A program made the translations under genes and the position numbers. The notes under the pieces were generated by a model, which made no database searches, was not told where the DNA came from, and was given only the letters and a program-made list of their open reading frames with translations. 50,907 nucleotides of DNA from Foetidibacter luteolus (lineage in GTDB: Bacteria > Bacteroidota > Bacteroidia > Chitinophagales > Chitinophagaceae): positions 1-50,907 of the forward strand of contig NZ_VVIP01000054.1 of assembly GCF_009650435.1 (NCBI RefSeq), read 5' to 3'. The number at the start of each line of letters is the position of its first letter. The stretch's first letter is position 1. Positions 44,838 to 50,907 of the stretch are shown here, one piece after another.

Positions 44838-45539
44838 ATGGCTCTTAAATTAAAGTATATGGAAGTAAATGTTTTGTTCAAAACCGATGCGGAGAAATTT
44901 GCCTGGATAAAGGAGCATTTGTATGTGCCACTTCTCTGCGATACACTTGACAGCCTTGGATATCGTAACCAGGCCATGCATCAGCGGTTAAGGCCTTTGG
45001 ATACCGAAAATTGCACGATAGTGGGAAGGGCCAGAACGTTGCGCTGGATGGAAACAGATTTTGTGGAAAGCGATTCTTACGATATGGAAATCGCGGCGGT
45101 GGATTCATTACGGGATGGAGATGTGGTAGTGCATTCAACCGACTTTGCCGGAACCAATGCGCCCTGGGGCGAATTAATGAGCACTATTGCCAAACGCAAT
45201 GGCTCTGTGGGTTGCATTTGCGACAGCATGGTGCGTGACTGCAAGAAAATTATGCAGATGGAATATCCTGTTTTTTGTGGTGGTATAAGGCCCCTGGATA
45301 GCCTGGGCCGGGGCAAGGTGATTTCTTATGATGTGCCCGTTCGCTGTGGCGATGTGGTGGTGCATCCTGGCGAACTCATCTTTACCGATTTCGACGGTAT
45401 TGTGGTGGTGCCACGCCAGGTAGAAGACCAGGTTTTGGAAATGGCTTATGATAAGCTTATCAAAGAAAACAACTCGAGAAAGGATCTGCTGAACGGTGAT
45501 TCGTTGAGAACGGTGTATGACAGGTATGGGGTACTTTAA
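44838..45539 (+). CDS. RraA-family aldolase-like protein
   Basis: A 233-residue protein of the RraA fold. The metal and catalytic motif CDSMVRD (Asp129, Arg133, Asp134) and the DGDVVVHSTDFAG strand match 4-hydroxy-4-methyl-2-oxoglutarate-type aldolases rather than the RNase E inhibitor, which lacks aldolase function. It would split a keto acid into pyruvate and a smaller product. That would complete the route after the dehydratase. The start is 44838 or 44859; an upstream ATG at 44736 overlaps the UlaG-like gene and is rejected. It is last in the PUL 3 run. Confidence 0.85.
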   Translation: MALKLKYMEVNVLFKTDAEKFAWIKEHLYVPLLCDTLDSLGYRNQAMHQRLRPLDTENCTIVGRARTLRWMETDFVESDSYDMEIAAVDSLRDGDVVVHSTDFAGTNAPWGELMSTIAKRNGSVGCICDSMVRDCKKIMQMEYPVFCGGIRPLDSLGRGKVISYDVPVRCGDVVVHPGELIFTDFDGIVVVPRQVEDQVLEMAYDKLIKENNSRKDLLNGDSLRTVYDRYGVL

Positions 45540-45565
45540 AATGGTTTGAACAAAATGTTCTTCTT

Positions 45566-45640
45566 GAAGCTGCCATTATAGGCGGACGATAAAGTGATTG
45601 CGACGCAACTATGATCCCATGAAAGGCCGCAGTTGGTATC
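45566..45640 (+). repeat. 75-bp palindromic-core repeat, copy E
   Basis: A 75-bp unit ending GGTATC, palindrome TTGCGACGCAA at 45598-45608, ungapped against copy D. It follows the RraA stop by 26 bp. The second repeat type begins 24 bp after it. Confidence 0.65.
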
Positions 45641-45664
45641 TTAAAAAATAGTCATCTTAAAAAT

Positions 45665-45872
45665 GCATACATGGCATCCCGTAAAATTATCCGAAAAAAT
45701 ATGGGGCTTTCAGTTATAGTATTTCAATGTAACTGTAGTCCCGGCTTTTCACTGCAAGTCCTCACCACTCGTTCCTCGTGGTTGCGGGCTTTCCGTTTCA
45801 ATCCGGCAGCCAGTCAGGCTTTACCGCGTTACCCGGCTTATGCTTTACGTTCAACCCCTTATGTAGCGCTCC
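45665..45872 (+). repeat. Dispersed ORF-like repeat, copy 2
   Basis: It matches 480-700 read on the opposite strand. A 69-codon frame (45671-45880, SRKIIRKNMGLSVIVFQ) stays open as in copy 1. Together with copy E it fills most of the 460-bp gap between the RraA and PIG-L genes. The last 120 bp of the gap (45880-45999) are AT-rich and should hold the PIG-L promoter, but no exact TAnnTTTG is seen. Confidence 0.6.
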
Positions 45873-45999
45873 CCGACTGATTAACCGGTTAGGTACGGAT
45901 TTTTACGATGAACCTAAAAATGTATAAAACAAACGCTAATTACAAATGCGAGATTCCGATTAATGTACTCGACATGTTTTTAAACTGTGTATTAAACTT

Positions 46000-46707
46000 A
46001 TGAATGTTATAGCGATAGCAGCACACCCTGATGATATTGAAATTCTTTGTGCCGGCACACTTGCGCTGTACGCACAAAACGGGCATCATGTAACGATGGC
46101 GGTATTTACGGATGGGAGCATGGGCGATGCTGCTATAAAGCCGGATGAATTAAGAGAAATAAGGCGGAAAGAAACCGAAGCATCCGCGGCTGTAATTGGC
46201 GCCTCACTTATATGGGGCGGTGTTTTGGATGAGCATGTTTTTCCTGATGCAGCACAGCGTAAAAGAATGATTGATATACTGCGGGAAGCAGACCCGGATA
46301 TAATCATCACCCATTCACCCGGCGACTATCACCCGGATCATCGTTATGTAGGGCAACTGGTATTTGACGCCTATTTTCAAAAGGGTTTGCCCTTTATTCC
46401 CAACCAGGATTTGCCTGCCTGCCGCTTCGCCAAAGCGCAGGTTTACCTGATGGATAATCTCGGGGGCATCGGGTTTAACCCAACAGAATATGTTGATATC
46501 AGCGGCGTGTTCGATACCAAGAAAAAAATGCTGAGCTGCCATAAAAGCCAGGTTGAAGCTATGAGGGATCTCGCCAATACTGATGTCATGAACATGATAG
46601 AATTGCAGTCGGGTTTTCGTGGGCTGGCAGCAGGATGTAAATATGCAGAAGCTTTTTGCCGGCTGGATGCCTATCAACGTGGATTAACCAGCAGGATATT
46701 ACCATGA
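46000..46707 (+). CDS. PIG-L/LmbE-family deacetylase
   Basis: A 235-residue zinc hydrolase removing acyl groups from amino sugars or related compounds. Zinc ligands are His9 and Asp12 (AHPDD) and His114 (HPDH), the arrangement of MshB and BshB. No signal peptide is seen, so it acts on an imported compound. The stop overlaps the start of the next gene (ATGA), and an SLC5-type symporter follows. Bacillithiol-type deacetylase is possible, but the neighbourhood favours a catabolic substrate. Confidence 0.9.
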   Translation: MNVIAIAAHPDDIEILCAGTLALYAQNGHHVTMAVFTDGSMGDAAIKPDELREIRRKETEASAAVIGASLIWGGVLDEHVFPDAAQRKRMIDILREADPDIIITHSPGDYHPDHRYVGQLVFDAYFQKGLPFIPNQDLPACRFAKAQVYLMDNLGGIGFNPTEYVDISGVFDTKKKMLSCHKSQVEAMRDLANTDVMNMIELQSGFRGLAAGCKYAEAFCRLDAYQRGLTSRILP

Positions 46708-47456
46708 ATTTCAAGGTAAAAAAATGGAATAGCTGGCAGGTAGTAGAATGCCTTAATGGCGATATGGAATTGATTGTTGGTGTATCTGCCGGTCCGCGAA
46801 TTCTTTCTCTGGCTTACCGGGACAGTAAGAATTTATTGTATGAAGATAATACCGGCTTTTCGGTAGGGGAGTGGAAGTTGTATGGGGGCCACCGGTTTAC
46901 CGTAGCCCCGGAGTGTGATGCCAGCTATCTTCCCGACAATGGGCCTTGCAGGTATAGCATTGATAACGGTGCATTAACGGTTAGTAACCTTCGCCCCGAT
47001 AAACTATTGTTGTCGATGAATATTTCGGCGCATGCCGGTGGGGTCTATATAAATCATCAACTGGAGAATAAAAATGATAAGCCATGGTCGGGTAGTTTAT
47101 GGGCGATAACCTGTGTACCGAGAACTGCATTAGTTGAAGGTTATTTTGACGGAACTATACACTATTTGCCGGGAACACAAACGGGAGATTGGGTGATGGA
47201 TAAATGGAAGGCAGTACCAGCCAATCATAACTTCAGGGGGAAGATAAGTTGCAACACCACAAAGCCCGTTTTAACTGCGGCGCAATTAAATGGAAATCTT
47301 CAGATTGATGGCGAGGAACATATATCAGGGGATAGTAAAATGGAAATTTTTGCCTGCAACAATTTTATAGAATTGGAAACTGTTAGCCCGGAATACCGGG
47401 TAAAACCAGGCGAAACGAAGCAGCATCGCCAATGCTGGATGGTAACCGGGAACTAA
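46704..47456 (+). CDS. DUF4380-like, mutarotase-fold protein
   Basis: A 250-residue beta-rich protein. WNSWQVVECLNGDMELIVG at the start and GGHRFTVAPECDASYLPDNG are typical of DUF4380-type galactose-mutarotase-like proteins, and the order of strands resembles the protein at 29824-30747. ATG 46704 was chosen because it gives the ATGA overlap with PIG-L; the frame extends to 46656 but would overlap more. It has no signal peptide. Sugar binding or anomer conversion is plausible, unproven. Confidence 0.7.
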   Translation: MNFKVKKWNSWQVVECLNGDMELIVGVSAGPRILSLAYRDSKNLLYEDNTGFSVGEWKLYGGHRFTVAPECDASYLPDNGPCRYSIDNGALTVSNLRPDKLLLSMNISAHAGGVYINHQLENKNDKPWSGSLWAITCVPRTALVEGYFDGTIHYLPGTQTGDWVMDKWKAVPANHNFRGKISCNTTKPVLTAAQLNGNLQIDGEEHISGDSKMEIFACNNFIELETVSPEYRVKPGETKQHRQCWMVTGN

Positions 47457-47485
47457 CCTATTTATTACACTTGTATTTTTTTAAA

Positions 47486-49090
47486 ATGCCAACTTTTCAT
47501 TTATCGGTCATTGACGTTATCATCATTGTTGCTGAAACTTTACTGGTTCTGGCTATTGGCCTTGTTGCCGCCCGCCGCATCAAGCGAACCACCGAAGGTT
47601 ATTTTCTTGCTTCCGGTAAAATGCCCTGGTACCTTATAGGTGCGGCTTTTGTATCCACCTCTGTTTCCAGCGAACAGATTGTGGGCACTATTGGTGCGGC
47701 ATATAAAACCGGGCTTGCGATAGCCAACTGGGAGTGGTGGACATTGCCCACCTACCTGCTGATGATGATATTCTTTATCCCGCTTTATCTAAGGAATAAA
47801 ATCATGACGGTGCCCGAGTTGCTGAACCGTCGTTTTGGCCCTGCCTGTGGCGCTATCTACAGCATCGTGGTTTTGGTAGGCTATATTTTTGTGTTTCTTC
47901 CGCCCGTTATTTATGGTGGCAGTATCACCATCAGTTCTTTAACAGGCTGGCCCCAGTCTTATGTAATGGCCGGTATTTTAATCATGACAGCGAGCTACAC
48001 GCTTTTAGGAGGGTTAAGTTCCGTGATGTGGACGGATGCCATACAGTGCGTGATGCTTGTGGGTGGTGGCGTTATCTTTTATTTCCTGGCGCTAAACCAT
48101 ATACCCGGTGGCTGGCAGGCGATGGTACAGGCAGCGCCGGAAAGATTTCATTTGTATCATCCGGCATCCAGCCCGGAAGCGCCGTTTGCAGGATTAGTCC
48201 TTGCTTCACTTGGTGTGTTCTTGTTTTATCAATCATCTAACCAGGTAATGATACAACGCATACTATCCGCAAGAACAACCTGGGATGGTATGATGGGGCT
48301 CGTATTTTCAGGTTTTATCAATATCATACGCCCGTTGGTTACCTGTTTGCTTGGCCTTGTTATGTTTCACTGGCTGGATATTATGAAGCAGGGGCCATCC
48401 TTACTGCCAGACCAGCAGGATAAAGCTTTTCCACTGGCCTTGCAATTGTTTGCACCATCAGGGCTGAAAGGTGTTATTCTTGCCGGCTTCCTTGCAGCGG
48501 TAATGTGCTCAGTAAGCGCATTAACCAATTCCATCGCTACTATTTTTTCACTGGATGTATACCGGAAATATTTTCGCAAAAAAGCCGCCGACCGGGAGAT
48601 GATTGTCACCGGGCAAATATCCGGGGCAGTGGCCTTGTTGATTGCGGCATTGATATCGCCGCTGGTGGGCAGCGTTGGGTTGTTTAAGTACTTTCAAACA
48701 GGCGTAACTTATATGGCCACGCCATTTATATCCGTTTTATTGCTTGGGTTATTTTGGCGGAGAACTACATACACGGCGGCTGTCAGCGGGCTTATTGGCG
48801 GGGTTATCATTCAAATTGCACTGGCTGCTATCCTTCGCTGGAATGAAGTAACCTTACATTGGCTTTACGAAGGCGCAATAGCACAAATCTTAACTATGCT
48901 GCTAGTCGTATTAGTATCGCTGTTTACAGTTGCTCATGATAATGCTGTAATTGATCGTTACGTCTGGCGGGCGTCATGGGTAACCGATTTCGATCCGGCC
49001 CGGCGGAAGCGTCCTTGGTGGCAGGCAGTACCACTGTGGTTTGCACTTTATGCACTGGCATGGTGTTACATTTATTGGCGTTTTTGGTGA
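47486..49090 (+). CDS. Sodium:solute symporter (SLC5/SSS family)
   Basis: A 534-residue inner-membrane transporter with about 13-14 hydrophobic spans. Family marks include RRIKRTTEGYFLASGKMPW, STSVSSEQIVGTIGAAY, MTVPELLNRRFGP, GGLSSVMWTDAIQ and ALTNSIATIFSLDVYRKYF. It is expected to import a sugar or sugar derivative with sodium. ATG 47486 follows the upstream stop by 29 bp, whereas an earlier in-frame start (47432) overlaps it. It provides the inner-membrane step that PUL 3 itself lacks. Confidence 0.93.
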   Translation: MPTFHLSVIDVIIIVAETLLVLAIGLVAARRIKRTTEGYFLASGKMPWYLIGAAFVSTSVSSEQIVGTIGAAYKTGLAIANWEWWTLPTYLLMMIFFIPLYLRNKIMTVPELLNRRFGPACGAIYSIVVLVGYIFVFLPPVIYGGSITISSLTGWPQSYVMAGILIMTASYTLLGGLSSVMWTDAIQCVMLVGGGVIFYFLALNHIPGGWQAMVQAAPERFHLYHPASSPEAPFAGLVLASLGVFLFYQSSNQVMIQRILSARTTWDGMMGLVFSGFINIIRPLVTCLLGLVMFHWLDIMKQGPSLLPDQQDKAFPLALQLFAPSGLKGVILAGFLAAVMCSVSALTNSIATIFSLDVYRKYFRKKAADREMIVTGQISGAVALLIAALISPLVGSVGLFKYFQTGVTYMATPFISVLLLGLFWRRTTYTAAVSGLIGGVIIQIALAAILRWNEVTLHWLYEGAIAQILTMLLVVLVSLFTVAHDNAVIDRYVWRASWVTDFDPARRKRPWWQAVPLWFALYALAWCYIYWRFW

Positions 49091-49109
49091 TATCAGTACA
49101 TATTCCTGA

Positions 49110-49289
49110 CTGTCTGTTAACTTGAACCAGATAGCACAGCACTACGGACGCACCGTCGAAACAGAGGGAACCTTGATGATTTTCGCCGATTTCTTTCAAG
49201 ACATAAAAACCCAAGCTCCTGGCTATAAGCATCTCAAATGGAAAATAAATGCCCCGTTTATTCGGTATTTTATCTTTTTGGCAACGTAG
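49110..49289 (+). other. Possible gene remnant and junction region
   Basis: This frame (59 codons, no upstream start) reads protein-like (YGRTVETEGTLMIFADFFQD) and ends in TAG at 49287. It has no recognised family. The region 49091-49351 otherwise shows an inverted repeat, AGGGG-TTCATG-CCCCT (49330-49345), just before the start-less surface-protein frame. It may be a fragment left by rearrangement, or chance. Confidence 0.25.
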
Positions 49290-49351
49290 TAACCAACTAT
49301 CAGCGTCTTAGTATGAACTAACGACAGCAAGGGGTTCATGCCCCTCATTGA

Positions 49352-50907
49352 GCAGCAGGGCTTAACCTGTGGTTGAAAGCTGACAAAGATGTTTCTTTTA
49401 GCTCGGGTAATATCTCTTCCAGGGCAAACCAGGGTTTACTTTCCTCAATACCTTCTGTAGTTCCCAACAGTACGACCATAACAAGAGATAATACAGGCTT
49501 TAACTATAACCCGGTGATGCGCTGGACTACAGCGACAGCGGACATCTATTTCGGCCCGTCCTCCAACAGCTTTGCCAATAATGCGTTGCCGGTGAGTGCC
49601 GGTGCCGGGAGCATATTTGGTACAGGAACAATCAGTGACCAACAAACCGTCATGCCAGCCACGTCAACCACATCTCCGTGCGGCGCCGACCGTTGCTGCT
49701 CCGGTTTCCGTCCTTCCTATGCCCAGCTATACGGGTACAATATCTACTACCCTGCATCCGCCTACTTTCCGGCGCAGAATACAACACGTCCAAATATCTA
49801 TTCCATCCAGGGTACCGCCGGATCAGGTACAGCCTATGCCGCCGCCAATGGCAGCAGGGCAACGGTTGCAGGAACCACTATTTCATCCCTCTCTTCTGGT
49901 TTTACTTACCAGGTACGCATCGGCAGTTTTATGGGATACAGCTATGGATTGAACCACAAATTATCTGAATCCATCGCTTACAACAGGCAACTCAGCCTGG
50001 CAGAGACCAGGAGAGTGGAGAGTTACCTGGCCATCAAAAATGCTGTTACCCTGGATCCGTCCGGGCTAGACGCAACGGCGGGCTATGTAAGCTCCCAGTC
50101 AGTATCCGTCTTTAGCCAGGGGGTAACAGGAACAACTTACTGGAACAATATCATTGGGCTGGCAAGAGACAGTGCCTTTTTGTACGGTTCGGGACTGTAT
50201 CAGAAGCAGTCAAAATTGCTTAGTGATTCGGTCAGGATCTATACGTCCACCCTGCAAACTACTAATGCTGCCAATACTTCTTCCTACACAGACCAAACCT
50301 TCCTGATGTTGGGCAGCAATTCAGGGCCCCTTTGCGGAACAGCAACCACCGAATCCGAACTCCCTGCTGTTCTCTTACCGCCTAATACGCCGGGTAGCCG
50401 TATTGACCGGGAATTTAAAATACAAAATACAGGGTTTACGATGGCATTTACCATTGAACTGGTCATGAACTGCAGTGTGGGGGACGATGATAACCTGCGC
50501 CTGCTGGTGGACCGCAACAGCGGAGGAAGTTATGATAATGCGGACGGCGATTTCACCAACGCTACCGTGGTTTCGCCGGGTTCAAATGGGTTTGCCGGTT
50601 ATAGTTACAACAGAACCGGCAGGATACTTACCCTGCAGTTAGACCCTTTGGCCACTGCTTCTCTTTTTGCGCCCAATACAACCCGCCTTTTTACAGTGGC
50701 CGCCACTACATTTCCCGTACTGGCAACTGGGGTACCGCTGATAAAGGCAACCTGGTCCGGCAACGCAGTCATAATCACCTGGCAGGCGGCTGGCCTGCGC
50801 AGCGGCGCCCAATTTGTAGTGCAACGTTCTGCTGATGGGGCTACCTGGCGGCCTGTTGCTTCACTTCCTGCGTCACCGGTATCCAGCCTGCGTACTTACA
50901 GCGCCGC
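49352..50907 (+). CDS. Surface/secreted LamG-like protein lacking an in-frame start (3' end outside window)
   Basis: The frame is open for 518 codons to the window edge. It starts right after a TGA (49349) and goes straight into AGLNLWLKADKDVSF, the usual opening of a lectin/LamG-like domain in Bacteroidota surface proteins. It continues with AYNRQLSLAETRRVESYLAI (LamG end), WNNIIGLARDSAFLYGSG, LYQKQSKLL and FLMLGSNSGPL, then a fibronectin-like FVVQRSADGATWRP segment typical near the end of type IX secretion substrates. The first ATG (49517) lies inside the first domain and would remove its start and any signal peptide. So the gene is 5' truncated, frameshifted, or a silent cassette. Adhesion is a guess. 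Confidence 0.7.

Noticed and set aside
7993..45872. A CRISPR array explanation for the repeated units
   Set aside because: Copies are 10-15 kb apart, differ from each other and have no regular spacers or cas genes.

Overview
The window comes from a Bacteroidota chromosome, most likely family Chitinophagaceae or a close relative. The grounds are three SusC/SusD pairs, a FecI/FecR pair feeding a SusC with an STN domain, AraC regulators beside SusC genes, one exact TAnnTTTG -7 element at each of two AraC-type promoters, almost no Shine-Dalgarno sequences, and a C-terminal surface protein of a Bacteroidota-typical kind. Genus is a guess. I saw no tRNA, rRNA, CRISPR, integrase or intact insertion sequence.

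Layout. 1-848: the tail of an unidentified protein and a dispersed repeat. 849-12878: polysaccharide utilisation locus (PUL) 1, with an ECF sigma factor, FecR anti-sigma factor, STN-SusC, SusD, a PVC-type haem/beta-propeller lipoprotein and a clan GH-D-like glycosidase. 13120-17897: a copper amine oxidase with a complete TPQ/copper site, a small cysteine-containing membrane protein, an AraC regulator (minus strand) and a divergent exported Asp-box protein. 18359-27501: PUL 2, with SusC, SusD, GH97, an SDR and a FucP-like MFS transporter. 27887-30747 (minus): a tight operon of a mutarotase-like protein, an SDR and an enolase-superfamily dehydratase. 30997-31875 (minus): a second AraC regulator, divergent from PUL 3. 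32077-45539: PUL 3, a nine-gene run of SusC, SusD, an unclassified six-hairpin glycosidase-like protein, a GH39-like glycosidase, an amidohydrolase, a zinc alcohol dehydrogenase, a second enolase-superfamily dehydratase, a UlaG-like metallo-hydrolase and an RraA-like aldolase. 46000-49090: PIG-L deacetylase, a DUF4380-like protein and an SLC5-type symporter. 49352-end: a surface protein that enters its first domain with no usable start codon.

How the parts fit (inference). PULs 2 and 3 both couple outer-membrane glycan capture to intracellular enzymes of a non-phosphorylative sugar-acid route: dehydrogenase, lactonase or other hydrolase, enolase-superfamily dehydratase, then an SDR or an RraA-type aldolase. 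No sugar kinase or isomerase is present. PUL 3 looks most like an undescribed system, because its two exported glycosidases are hard to place and its whole downstream route is in one operon. Its promoter carries four direct repeats at 21, 41 and 21 bp spacing ending at the -33 element, which fits control by the neighbouring AraC protein.

A second theme is repeats. Five copies of a 75-bp unit with a palindromic core (TTGCG-A-CGCAA) lie in gaps between operons, three of them within larger elements with inverted ends, and a second ORF-like repeat is present in two copies.
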